A stretch of 56,893 nt of DNA from a virus: positions 1 through 56,893 of IMG/VR virus record IMGVR_UViG_3300032287_003360; one strand, written 5' to 3'. Below the pieces are notes generated by a model, which was not told the origin of the DNA, ran no database searches, and saw only the letters and a list, made by a program, of their open reading frames with translations. The position numbers and the translations under genes were made by a program. This document shows positions 47,301-54,653 of the stretch, piece by piece. Numbering within the stretch: the first letter of the stretch is position 1; each line of letters starts with the position of its first letter.

Positions 47301-47743
47301 TTAAGTCCTGCCCGGTTGTCTTCTGTAAGCTTGACAAACGCTTGCGTGTTCAACGCAGGATCGCTACGCGCATCACCGCTCTGACTGACAAGGCCGTAAT
47401 TTGTTCCCGTTCCTTTGGTGAACTGAAACAGGCCTGTTGCACCAGTGGGCGACACCGCCGAAGGGTTGTACGTGCTTTCCTTATACGCCATACGATAAGC
47501 GTATGGACGCAAATCCTCCGGAACATTTGCGTCAATAACTTTCTTTATGCCATCTGGAGGATCGTAGTATTTGCCACTAGTTTTGCCGACACCGGGGCCG
47601 AACGTACCCGGCGAACTTTTCTTAGCGGCATCGAAATCAAACGTATTTTTCCGGTTGTCAATGCGGTCGCGAATACCCCGAGAAACGCTCGAAGTTGCCT
47701 GGAACGCCGAAAAGAAATCCCGCATCTCAGCAGCGAAAGACAT
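44390..47743 (-). CDS. Internal virion protein with lytic transglycosylase domain
   Basis: 1117 residues. The N-terminal SLT-type transglycosylase has the catalytic Glu89 (RMAYKESTYNP), 'SPTGATGLFQFTKGTG' and 'GELALAHQQGLGG'. It would open the peptidoglycan during DNA entry. The middle (about 300-530) is Pro/Lys-rich and includes a 26-residue repeat; the C-terminal 350 residues are Arg/Glu-rich helices in three related blocks ending 'DPE(A/T)L'. It abuts the giant protein with a one-base overlap, so the two are probably made together. A palindrome at 46103 encodes VTPASN. Confidence 0.85.
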   Translation of the reverse strand: MSFAAEMRDFFSAFQATSSVSRGIRDRIDNRKNTFDFDAAKKSSPGTFGPGVGKTSGKYYDPPDGIKKVIDANVPEDLRPYAYRMAYKESTYNPSAVSPTGATGLFQFTKGTGTNYGLVSQSGDARSDPALNTQAFVKLTEDNRAGLKKTLGREPTYGELALAHQQGLGGATYLLTGKGSDKLARQVQKGLAVNGIKSTGMEAATQIASFYGFDIGKGSPQGDSAIPSSYTEWSPPGSSNTEVAGNPESAPAEGSSEDPYQADDLLESSRDASNDISAIDIPEGAKLYKPGDLTGTPTLYAARGMSVPSRQTKPMVRPKPMVRPKPSLGKSPKKKNPWIPPRDPRTGPIPAPAPVEAIPLDAPYSASTTTVPWADEVSRVVRPTNSLGVWRPQQTVGAVADVPDVAEDKKPQKSNNIINSITDSIHSGSQGNKPSVIDYMLAENFQLPNKKPSKPPSNKPSVIDYMIDGSFKPPNKKPSKPPSNKPSILSGFGGLGGLGGFPKKPGNKKSIGMFADGGTVASAPMEETDNQLEEAPAQAIPVTPASNRSDANRNANRNALAMDQRERPAGESVSVGKAIDLGLKHLTKSLGLDRSGSAIGPDPDLRNKQRKLVNGAIAPNEGPPTSQEVQQIYQLVDPNGEIEDSMRTVYAMQKGVEFYLKRGDVDKAGKWAGALIQYSNLLSRRYGYEAVQAGKNGDVDGMVKYAIKAYDAVPDGLNADVQPVSGGYQVTRTNESGDVVDQHMLTPQQVFQMATGISAGSGYFEALMNVAEPGTSASASASARKEERAKARASNLDKLLPDMEQDMDPGEIEAWSAAVEDGDYETLNKIIGNVQFRRREKAKEKTQTKRDEIIDRRLEEGRKATEANLDKRLDASEERIDKRSKEAEEKDLAKRQRRVNGKVKLRADYEADMTPSEREQWDAAVEEVDPEALDDIMANVDRRRENTRSDKRFQEQNQAVDERTEKNRTAQEQRDLDKRTRRAGTLNELYDAYAPQMTAGQKRAWQKAFQDNDPETLQVIIDSIDRSFGAPMPGEEGTGEEAIPTNPVPPPVSGDAQAAPVGSKAGYLQNKTAPVTSKGKPVPPDVLAKAKAAIAEGRSRAGVIKKLQDAGYSVEGL
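46103..46120. repeat. Palindrome copy in the transglycosylase gene
   Basis: GTTACTTGCCGGAGTAAC, both arms perfect; VTPASN on the minus strand. Confidence 0.88.
46284..46450. repeat. 78-bp tandem repeat in the transglycosylase gene
   Basis: Two full copies (starts 46284 and 46362) and a partial third at 46440. Each encodes a 26-residue unit with 'NKPSVIDYM' and 'PNKKPSKPPS'. It forms a flexible basic linker. Confidence 0.85.
46778..46812. repeat. 18-bp direct repeat (PMVRPK linker)
   Basis: GGGACGGACCATGGGCTT occurs twice in a row, encoding two PMVRPK units in the linker. Confidence 0.75.
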
Positions 47744-47751
47744 ACTTTACC

Positions 47752-48852
47752 TCACACAGGCAGGGCAGCCGGAACGTTACCCGGCGGCTGATAACTTGGC
47801 TTTGCAGGAGCTGTATCCTTCTGTTTGCGACTCTGGTCAATCAGCTTCTGAAAAAATTCTTCGCCTTTCCACTTAGCAACGTCGGCGGGGACAACAAACT
47901 CGTCGGTGTTAAGACGAACCTCCTGGCCAGTCTGATTGACGCGCGCTGGAATATCGTCAATAGCCGCGCCACGACTTGGAGACAGTGCCGGATCCAACCT
48001 ACCTCCAGAAGTAACTTCGTCTGGAACAGCACCGCCTTCGGAAAGAAACGCCGGAATAATGCCAAGTACACCCCCGACAAGGCTGCCAATGCCAGAGCTA
48101 GACTGCTGATTGGCTTGGTACTGCGCAAGCTGATTCTGATACCCCATGTTAAGCGTATTGCCCCAGATACCCAGCGCCTGATTACCCAGTGCCTGATACT
48201 GAGGAGCTGTACCCATAGCGTTTGCACCAGCCGAGTAATTGGCAAGCTGCGAGTTAACTGCCTGATTGCCCGACTGAAGCGCTACACCATAAGTACCGGC
48301 AACCTGCCCAGGATACCCACGGCCTACGTTGATTGCTTCCGAACGTAGTGCGCGTCCCACAGCTTCAGTTTGCGCACGAGCTTGGTTGGCAGCACCAGCT
48401 TGAGCAGCAGCACTCTGAATACGCGCATTCGAGTCTAATGCTGCAAACCGCGTATCTGACGGGTTGATACCAAAGCTTTCAAGCTGCTGACGAGCATTAC
48501 GGCGCTGCAACTCCATAGCCTGTGCCACTTCAGCGGAAGCACGACCCATTTCAAGCTGCTGCCGCTCGGGGGACGCATAGCTGCGCGCTTCTGCGATAGC
48601 TGTATCTTCGAGCGGCTGATAAAGACCTTCGTAACGAGCCCGATCTGCCTGAGCCGACTGATCGTTGATTTCTTGGCGACGAAGCGAAGAACCGACAACC
48701 GTATCTACAAGCTCGCGATTGCGGCCATATTCTTCACGCGCCCAGGCAAGCTGTTCGCGACCAAGCTTGTAGGAAAGCTGAGCAGATTCCTTACTGGCTG
48801 CTGCAATAGGGCCATAATCCGGCGGATCAGGCGCATTGTTTTTACCACCCAT
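47752..48852 (-). CDS. Internal virion or DNA-ejection protein
   Basis: 366 residues, starting MGGKNNAPDPPDYGPIAAAS. A long helical Ala/Gln-rich region (ARSYASPERQQLEMGRASAE onward) with 'GINPSDTRFAALDSNARIQ' resembles podovirus ejection proteins. A short hydrophobic segment (IGSLVGGVLGIIPAFL) lies near residue 275, followed by 'INQTGQEVRLNTDEFVVPAD'-like text on the C-terminal side. It is eight bases upstream of the transglycosylase gene. A palindrome-like copy at 47998 encodes VTSGGR. Confidence 0.75.
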   Translation of the reverse strand: MGGKNNAPDPPDYGPIAAASKESAQLSYKLGREQLAWAREEYGRNRELVDTVVGSSLRRQEINDQSAQADRARYEGLYQPLEDTAIAEARSYASPERQQLEMGRASAEVAQAMELQRRNARQQLESFGINPSDTRFAALDSNARIQSAAAQAGAANQARAQTEAVGRALRSEAINVGRGYPGQVAGTYGVALQSGNQAVNSQLANYSAGANAMGTAPQYQALGNQALGIWGNTLNMGYQNQLAQYQANQQSSSGIGSLVGGVLGIIPAFLSEGGAVPDEVTSGGRLDPALSPSRGAAIDDIPARVNQTGQEVRLNTDEFVVPADVAKWKGEEFFQKLIDQSRKQKDTAPAKPSYQPPGNVPAALPV

Positions 48853-48855
48853 GAC

Positions 48856-49296
48856 TCAAGCTCCCCGCAGCGACCGCAAAGAACGCGGTTTCATTTTTAG
48901 CCACCGGCATTCCTCTGGTGTAATTGCCAAAACCAGACATGCCCCCTCTGGATAAGCATCATCGATCTTAGCTATGATCTTAAACCCGAGCTTTAGGTCA
49001 ATTTCAAGTGCTTTTATGTTGCTCTCGCAAACTTGACCAAAAACCTTCTTGCAACCTAGCTGATTAAATGGGTAGTCAAACACGCACCAGATCAGATCAC
49101 GCGTCGCCCAGTTATCTACAAAACCCGCCATATGGAGGTGAATACTCGCCCCGGTAAAGCATGTGAAGATTACTCCGCCAAGTAACCAGCCTTTATCGTC
49201 AACGCGGGAAATCACTCTGTCGCATACCGGATTGTAGTAGCAGCGAGCAGCATTGGCTATGGCATGCCCATGTTCTTCTTCCTGAAAAACAATCAT
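48856..49296 (-). CDS. GNAT-type acetyltransferase-like protein
   Basis: 146 residues from ATG 49294-49296, which overlaps the previous stop (ATGA); a TTG 15 bases earlier is less likely. 'FDYPFNQLGCKKVFGQVCES' followed by 'NIKALEIDLKLGFKIIAKID' matches the acetyl-CoA-binding and C-terminal parts of the GNAT fold. Small acetyltransferases are common among podovirus tail genes; the substrate is unknown. A palindrome-like copy at 49169 encodes LLGGVI. Confidence 0.75.
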   Translation of the reverse strand: MIVFQEEEHGHAIANAARCYYNPVCDRVISRVDDKGWLLGGVIFTCFTGASIHLHMAGFVDNWATRDLIWCVFDYPFNQLGCKKVFGQVCESNIKALEIDLKLGFKIIAKIDDAYPEGACLVLAITPEECRWLKMKPRSLRSLRGA

Positions 49297-49553
49297 CCCA
49301 GCACCTGCCAATAACCATTACGATAGCAGTGCAACTTGTTCTCGTCGCTCTTAATCCAAAAATCACCGGTCTGGAGATTGTTGAACCGCTCCCTAGGTTC
49401 AGTATCCTGAACGTAGACCGCAGGCGAACCAAGCGATTGCCCTTGCCGCTGACCAGTCAGAGTCTCTAAGATTTGCTTCATGGCGCGTAGCGCAGTAGAC
49501 ATGCTTTTTATGTCGCCATCAGTAAACTCCGGGATACCAACTGACTTAGACAC
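49293..49553 (-). CDS. Small late protein
   Basis: 86 residues, starting MSKSVGIPEFTDGDIKSMST. 'ALRAMKQILETLTGQRQGQS' is a helix and 'NLQTGDFWIKSDENKLHCYR' a beta-rich end. Overlaps the next gene by four bases and the large tail gene by eight. Small proteins of this type accompany podovirus tail genes; the role is unknown. Confidence 0.65.
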   Translation of the reverse strand: MSKSVGIPEFTDGDIKSMSTALRAMKQILETLTGQRQGQSLGSPAVYVQDTEPRERFNNLQTGDFWIKSDENKLHCYRNGYWQVLG

Positions 49554-51696
49554 TTATAAGCTCCTTGGCCGCCGTGGCGACTTCGACGTTGTTCACCTGG
49601 ACACGAGCTTCGACTTCGATTTGCCACCAGGTAGCTTTGAACCCAGAAGGCAACCGGAACAGCTCATTCGACACTCTAAGCTCGCGGGAATAAACCAGAC
49701 GATCATCCGCGTAAACCCGAACAATCCCCCACATATTAGAAGCAAGCGTAGTGGGATTAACTACCGGGATAGGGTTAAGTGTCGGTGTATCGGCATACGT
49801 CGAAAACCGAACCCGCATAGCTTCTAGGTTGCGCTGGTTTACCATTTCGAAGATCTTCGAGCGCCATTTATAAGGTTCATGGGGCCGGTCATAGGACAGA
49901 TCCAACCAATAAACCTGTCCGTTCCGGATAATGAAAATCTCATTTGTCCAAATATCAGTAGAAGTGTTTACTGTTTCGACACTTGTGCTTAGCAAGTTAA
50001 ATGCAACCCGGTTACTAGTAAGGTCGACAAAAATACCACGATACGAACCGTCGTAATTATCCAGCTCAAAAGCAGTTGTCTCGAACGCAGTTTCTTCGAA
50101 GACTCCAGGTTGAATAGCTCCCCATCCATAATACGCTCCGCCAAGCTGGCATGCGCGCAAAGTAACTGTGCTGACAAGTTGTCCCCAGCGATCCTTTGTA
50201 ATAAGATCGCGTGTAATTATGGAAACATCACCAGGGGTCGCTATAGCCAATCCGTTAGGTGAGCAGTAAACAACTCCGCTTGTAGTCGAAACAATAGAGC
50301 CCTTAGAAATACAAGGCTCAACTCGCTTCAAACGAGAAACGGCCATCTGGCTAGGATTGATACCTGTAACAGCGTAAGGCGTACTATTAGTTAGCACCAT
50401 CAGCGTCTGCCCAACTACACCAAGGCCGACAATGTCAGCATCAAATGTGAGCGTGTAGGGGGCAGGCCATGCGTGTAAACGATATGGTTCGCAAAACCAT
50501 ACCTCGCGCTTGCGAAATCCCGCAACCATGCCGTTTGACATGGATGTAATACCTTTCATATCAGCGGGAGGAGGAGCCCAATAATAGCTTTCGAGAATAG
50601 CAGCGTCACTAACTACATCGTCAGGCTTTGTATCTGTATATAGAAGAGTCGCAACAGGCAGCTCATCCACGTAGAAATATGTCGTAGCGCCGCCAGAGCC
50701 CGTCACAGTGCGGTAGATGCGCGCCTTGGTAATGTTACGGTCTGCGTTCTCTGCACTCGTCGGCGCGGTAATCTTTACGTACCACGGATCTCCAGACCAA
50801 CCACTGCTGCTAGTAGCAGGAGAAGGAGGACCTTCTTCGCCGTATTCCGAAACCCAAGTGTATACATATGCGCGTACTTCAAGAACACCTTGTCCGGTGT
50901 AATTTGGCTTTCCTTCGATCGATGGCGGAACACCGATGGTCAACCTACCGTCATCTGCAATAGTGATACGGTTTGTCGGTGTACCATTGGTATAGCGTAG
51001 CTCGGCAGAGAAACCTTTAGTGGTGTACTGGTTAACTGGACCACCAGATTGAACAGGTGTCGATTTATCAATATCCCGAGTGAAGCCACTTGTAGTCAAT
51101 AACGGACGAGTTGCACCAAAAGAACCATAGTTAATGCTCGGGATAACTGTCCCGTCGTAGAACGAGTTTCTATCGACGTTATAGGTCATCGTCTCGTAAA
51201 GAGCCGCTGCGCCACCAGCCAGTTTGTAAGAAATAGACGCGCAATCGAAGTAATAGGTTGAATTGATCCAAGAAACGCGAGGAGCAACTGTCGGAGCCGG
51301 AATACCTAGTTTTAGCGGCGCATTAACTCCAGAATTACCGTTTATAATCCGCGCCTTGGTATTATAGCGAGGTACGTCAACATTATTCGCCCAATAAAAA
51401 CGATCGAACGAGTCGTCTGCAACAGGAGAGCTAATTACATCTGTATCGCGATCAGAAAACTCCAACCAGTACGAATCAACAATACGGCTTTTATCATAGT
51501 ATTCAATCGGAATACGAAAAACACGCGTAGTCCCCAAGCTGGTAAGTGTATAGACCGATTTAGGTTCGCGAATACCCTCAAGAACTCCGGCAAACAACCA
51601 AGTATTTTGGCTGAGCTCCGCCTGGTTTTCCGGCAGCAGACGCGGGTCCACTGCCGGAATCATGCCGCCAAACTCTTTCAGCTTAAATGCGACCAC
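49546..51696 (-). CDS. Large tail protein
   Basis: 716 residues, starting MVAFKLKEFGGMIPAVDPRL. 'LPENQAELSQNTWLFAGVLE' near the N-terminus and many beta-rich repeats such as 'GSGGATTYFYVDELPVATLL' and 'VNTSTDIWTNEIFIIRNGQV' are the mark of podovirus tail (nozzle or tubular) proteins of similar length. It probably forms the tail tube or needle around the portal. No enzymatic motif is seen. It contains no clear copy of the palindrome. Confidence 0.75.
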   Translation of the reverse strand: MVAFKLKEFGGMIPAVDPRLLPENQAELSQNTWLFAGVLEGIREPKSVYTLTSLGTTRVFRIPIEYYDKSRIVDSYWLEFSDRDTDVISSPVADDSFDRFYWANNVDVPRYNTKARIINGNSGVNAPLKLGIPAPTVAPRVSWINSTYYFDCASISYKLAGGAAALYETMTYNVDRNSFYDGTVIPSINYGSFGATRPLLTTSGFTRDIDKSTPVQSGGPVNQYTTKGFSAELRYTNGTPTNRITIADDGRLTIGVPPSIEGKPNYTGQGVLEVRAYVYTWVSEYGEEGPPSPATSSSGWSGDPWYVKITAPTSAENADRNITKARIYRTVTGSGGATTYFYVDELPVATLLYTDTKPDDVVSDAAILESYYWAPPPADMKGITSMSNGMVAGFRKREVWFCEPYRLHAWPAPYTLTFDADIVGLGVVGQTLMVLTNSTPYAVTGINPSQMAVSRLKRVEPCISKGSIVSTTSGVVYCSPNGLAIATPGDVSIITRDLITKDRWGQLVSTVTLRACQLGGAYYGWGAIQPGVFEETAFETTAFELDNYDGSYRGIFVDLTSNRVAFNLLSTSVETVNTSTDIWTNEIFIIRNGQVYWLDLSYDRPHEPYKWRSKIFEMVNQRNLEAMRVRFSTYADTPTLNPIPVVNPTTLASNMWGIVRVYADDRLVYSRELRVSNELFRLPSGFKATWWQIEVEARVQVNNVEVATAAKELISV

Positions 51697-51718
51697 AGCG
51701 CGCTCCTGGCTTGCGTGC

Positions 51719-52039
51719 TTATTTGTCTTCCTTAGCTAGATATTCCCGAGTCCTGGCCAAAGCAGCAGCGCCAGCCTGCATCTCAAGCATTGTCGTTGCA
51801 CTGACAAAGGCAGTCTCTTCGGCTGCTGAAACAGTCCGTTCGGCTGCTGAAACAGTCCGTTCGGCTGCTGAAACAGTCCGTTCGGCTGCTGAAACAGTCT
51901 GTTCAGGCGCCGGGACAGGATCTTCGAGAATTTCAGAAGGGACAATCAGCACGTCGCCGACGGGCTCGGCCAAAGCCTCGATAATAGCTTCCGGGGATTT
52001 GTCGACAGTCGCTTCAATAGTCTTGGGGGCTTTCGCCAT
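51719..52039 (-). CDS. Small late protein with heptapeptide repeats
   Basis: 106 residues, starting MAKAPKTIEATVDKSPEAII. The centre holds four copies of the heptapeptide VSAAERT encoded by 21-bp repeats, a coiled-coil-like stretch. Acidic overall. It lies between the large tail protein and a basic protein. Function unknown. Confidence 0.6.
   Translation of the reverse strand: MAKAPKTIEATVDKSPEAIIEALAEPVGDVLIVPSEILEDPVPAPEQTVSAAERTVSAAERTVSAAERTVSAAEETAFVSATTMLEMQAGAAALARTREYLAKEDK
51819..51902. repeat. Four tandem 21-bp repeats
   Basis: TCGGCTGCTGAAACAGTCCGT is repeated four times almost exactly, encoding VSAAERT on the minus strand. Such perfect tandem copies imply recent expansion. Confidence 0.9.
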
Positions 52040-52053
52040 TTGGGGTCTCCTTG

Positions 52054-52084
52054 GTTACTTCGAAAAGTTACTTCACAGAGTAAT
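52054..52084. repeat. Double palindrome array in the late arm
   Basis: GTTAC-TTCGAAAA-GTTAC-TTCACAGA-GTAAT with 13-bp period, between minus-strand genes; the last arm contains the TAA stop of the DUF6321-like gene. It repeats the stop-array-gene layout of the early arm in the opposite orientation. Confidence 0.85.
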
Positions 52085-52338
52085 TAGCAATTCCATGCCC
52101 GCAGCGACTTGTTGATGCGGGAGTTGGGATCGTTCGCCGTCTTAGCGCTGGTGAGCTTCTTCTTCATACCTTTCATACGGGCACAGAAAGAATCACGACG
52201 CGGGCCACCTTCCGGCTGAGGCGCCTTGAGTCCTGGTTTTCCAGGATTGGCTTTGTTGTAGGACGCGCGGCCTTTGGCATTCAGGCCCCCGCGAGGATTT
52301 TTCCCTTCCTCGCGCTGCCATGCGGGTGTCTTGGCCAC
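52084..52338 (-). CDS. DUF6321-like small basic protein
   Basis: 84 residues from the GTG at 52336-52338, which overlaps the preceding TAG stop. 'MAKTPAWQREEGKNPRGGLN' and 'AKGRASYNKANPGKPGLKAP' followed by 'RRDSFCARMKGM' fit the small basic DUF6321 family found in podoviruses. A longer frame from 52563 is open but ignores the start of this family. Possibly DNA-binding; unknown. Confidence 0.75.
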   Translation of the reverse strand: MAKTPAWQREEGKNPRGGLNAKGRASYNKANPGKPGLKAPQPEGGPRRDSFCARMKGMKKKLTSAKTANDPNSRINKSLRAWNC

Positions 52339-52514
52339 TACTTCATGCCCTTCTTCATAAAGGCGGGCATAGCTTTCTTTCCTTTCGGAGCAGACTTCAT
52401 AGCCATGGCGTCTTTCTTGAGATCGACTTTCGAATTTTCCTTGATGCCCCTCTTTTTGTCCATCGCCATGTCTTTCTTTTCGAAAGGCATCATCTTTTTG
52501 TTCATCTTCGCCAT
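52338..52514 (-). CDS. Lys/Met-rich small protein
   Basis: 58 residues from ATG 52512-52514 with AAGGA upstream. 'MAKMNKKMMPFEKKDMAMDK' and 'GIKENSKVDLKKDAMAMKSA' are extremely rich in Lys and Met. I recognise similar proteins from podovirus virion-gene regions. It is coupled to the DUF6321-like gene (TAGTG). A role in DNA condensation is only a guess. Confidence 0.7.
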   Translation of the reverse strand: MAKMNKKMMPFEKKDMAMDKKRGIKENSKVDLKKDAMAMKSAPKGKKAMPAFMKKGMK

Positions 52515-52541
52515 CTGGATATTCCTTTGCTGGTTTAAGGG

Positions 52542-54038
52542 TTACGACATAGCTTCCTGACAAATCAAGTGCGCGCCTACGTTGGCACTGTTGCCAGAAT
52601 TGTTCGTGAAAGCAAGAGTCAGAATGTCTGGCTGCGAGCCACGAATTGTATTGTACAGCGGAAACAGATTTGAAAGGTCAATCTGCTGAAGGCCAGAACC
52701 GCCAGCGGGAGAAGTAAAGGCCATAACTACCTCTCCTCCAGAAAGTACTGTAGATGATACGTCGCGCTCTGCGAAGCTGTTAGCAGAACCAAGTCCTGAC
52801 AGAGCAGCCCAGTTCACGCCGGTCAAAGTGACAGGACTGGTCGGTGTGCTGGCGATAATTTCAAAAATGCCCACTTGGTCAGCAGACACCATGAGGTTGC
52901 GCGGCAAGATCTGCCCACGGTTCACAAGCCCGATCGTGTAGTTCTGGCCAGCTACAGGTGCAGCAGCCAGTGCGGCACCAGTGCAGATATCCGCAATGGT
53001 CAGCGTGTTATTTGTGTTTGAAAGAATACGTGCCGTATAGATGACGCCAGAGTTCACATAAGAAACTCCGCGTCCTTGCCACTGATTGGTCGTCCAGGGG
53101 GTGCCAGAGACTGTCAGTGAAGTAGTTGTTCCAGATGCGATCGCAGCAGTGGCTTGAGTATATTCTTGTGCGCCCATCACGCGGTTGCGGATAGACAGAA
53201 CTGGAAAACGTGTTGAGGCATTGGTGATAACACGGCGTGGTGTAGCTGGAGCCATTCCATACGAGTAAGTAAACCCGCGCTGGTCATCGACTCCACCTTC
53301 GACAAGAACCGACACGCCATAATGGATAAAGCTGTTGTCGCCCGATGTAGCGCCGGTATTGCGCAGCTCGTAGCGAACGGGAAGGTTACCTGTACGCGCC
53401 CATGGCACAGACTGTCCAGGACGATTACCGATCCCGATCTGGTGCAGGATAACCGGTTCGCCATCCAGCAAGCAGCCCCAGCGAAGAGCACCTGCGCCAT
53501 ACCAAGCGTACTCCATCCAGAGCATCTGAATACGGGTAAAATCGAGCCTGTTAATGGTCGGTTTATCACCATTCCACTGCGAAAGATCGATTCTTGTATC
53601 AGTCACCGTGCCACTGATATCTGAGCGAATAACAACGCCCATGCCAAATGGATTGTCAGCCGAAGCCGTACCCTGCTCAAAAAAAATACCGTTGGAATCG
53701 TCAAAATAGCCGATGCGCTGGCGGTTGTTTGGATTCGGGTTACCAAACAGGCAAGCAGTAGCCATGAACATAGCTTTACCTGGCTGGTAACGATGATACG
53801 GGCGCGACTGGCGAATAACAAGATCCCCGCTCGCATTAGTTACCGACAGGCGCACGCCGCCCTGGCTGGGAAGATGCACAATAGTACCGCTACCAGAAGT
53901 CAGAGACTCCCAGCGCAACGGCTGCGGGCCGTATTCAAAGTCGGCTTCATAGATGTTCTGGTGCATGGACATCTTGAGCCGCCCAACAACATCGGTGCTT
54001 TGGCTGGGAAACGCTTTGAAAACGGTGTTACCAAACAT
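52542..54038 (-). CDS. Virion structural protein
   Basis: 498 residues from the ATG at 54036-54038; the ATG three bases earlier is too close to the AGGAGG. The product is beta-rich throughout ('PYHRYQPGKAMFMATACLFG', 'GNRPGQSVPWARTGNLPVRY', 'ASGTTTSLTVSGTPWTTNQW') and resembles podovirus structural proteins of about 500 residues with no assigned role. It may be a spike or tail component. No catalytic motif is visible. Confidence 0.75.
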   Translation of the reverse strand: MFGNTVFKAFPSQSTDVVGRLKMSMHQNIYEADFEYGPQPLRWESLTSGSGTIVHLPSQGGVRLSVTNASGDLVIRQSRPYHRYQPGKAMFMATACLFGNPNPNNRQRIGYFDDSNGIFFEQGTASADNPFGMGVVIRSDISGTVTDTRIDLSQWNGDKPTINRLDFTRIQMLWMEYAWYGAGALRWGCLLDGEPVILHQIGIGNRPGQSVPWARTGNLPVRYELRNTGATSGDNSFIHYGVSVLVEGGVDDQRGFTYSYGMAPATPRRVITNASTRFPVLSIRNRVMGAQEYTQATAAIASGTTTSLTVSGTPWTTNQWQGRGVSYVNSGVIYTARILSNTNNTLTIADICTGAALAAAPVAGQNYTIGLVNRGQILPRNLMVSADQVGIFEIIASTPTSPVTLTGVNWAALSGLGSANSFAERDVSSTVLSGGEVVMAFTSPAGGSGLQQIDLSNLFPLYNTIRGSQPDILTLAFTNNSGNSANVGAHLICQEAMS

Positions 54039-54040
54039 CA

Positions 54041-54238
54041 TTACCTCCTAGGGCATACCGCCCGATAGACCTGATTGTGCGCGAGAACTTGCCTCTTCGT
54101 ATCTGCGGTATCCGCACGCGACGGACGAATAACGCTGAAAGCACCGCAAACCCCGTCAACGGGAGGCGGGCTTTCGGGTCTGTAGGTGCAACCGCTAATC
54201 GCGATAGTCACCCCTAAGAGCAGCGTCAACTTCGTCAT
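54041..54238 (-). CDS. Outer-membrane spanin-like lipoprotein
   Basis: 65 residues, starting MTKLTLLLGVTIAISGCTYR. The N-terminus is a lipoprotein signal with Cys17 in a lipobox (AISGC). The mature part is short, Pro-rich, with a conserved-looking 'CGAFSVIRPSRADTADTKRQ'. It overlaps the upstream coiled-coil gene by 44 bases, the usual spanin arrangement. It would sit in the outer membrane and act in the last step of lysis. Confidence 0.72.
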   Translation of the reverse strand: MTKLTLLLGVTIAISGCTYRPESPPPVDGVCGAFSVIRPSRADTADTKRQVLAHNQVYRAVCPRR

Positions 54239-54419
54239 TCGTCATCGTTCCGACTTTAGTATGTATTTCTTTGGAACGGGCAATCAACTTGTTTGTCCGT
54301 TCCAACTCTCGTGCGATCTGCTGGCGGGCGCCTTCATCGAGAAGGCGCTTTTCTTCAAGGTACCGGATCAGCGAATTAATGATCTGGAGCCCAACAAGAA
54401 CCAGCTTGATATAAGTCAC
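54195..54419 (-). CDS. Inner-membrane spanin-like protein
   Basis: 74 residues, starting MTYIKLVLVGLQIINSLIRY. An N-terminal hydrophobic segment is followed by a charged coiled coil (LEEKRLLDEGARQQIAREL). This is the build of i-spanins, which pair with the overlapping lipoprotein. It overlaps the preceding membrane protein by four bases. Confidence 0.7.
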   Translation of the reverse strand: MTYIKLVLVGLQIINSLIRYLEEKRLLDEGARQQIARELERTNKLIARSKEIHTKVGTMTNDEVDAALRGDYRD

Positions 54420-54634
54420 TTCCTGGCTGCCTCGTTCGCTGCTTCGACGGACTGCACCGCCTTGTTCACCGTCGTGGTCACGCCATTACGGATAAACATG
54501 CCCATAAGCGCAGGCCAAATGATGTTGAGCGTCTGGCCAAGATCAGCCACGCCCGCAAGGTATGAACAGATAGCACTGATAATGACACCAGCGCCGAGAA
54601 GGTAGGTCTTGTAGCCGACAAGCGAAGTAAACAT
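54416..54634 (-). CDS. Holin-like membrane protein
   Basis: 72 residues, starting MFTSLVGYKTYLLGAGVIIS. Two hydrophobic segments (about 9-27 and 35-51) and a charged C-terminus. It sits between the endolysin and the spanin-like genes, so it may be the holin that lets the endolysin out or a related lysis protein. Confidence 0.65.
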   Translation of the reverse strand: MFTSLVGYKTYLLGAGVIISAICSYLAGVADLGQTLNIIWPALMGMFIRNGVTTTVNKAVQSVEAANEAARK

Positions 54635-54653
54635 GAACGTCTCCTATAGGGGG

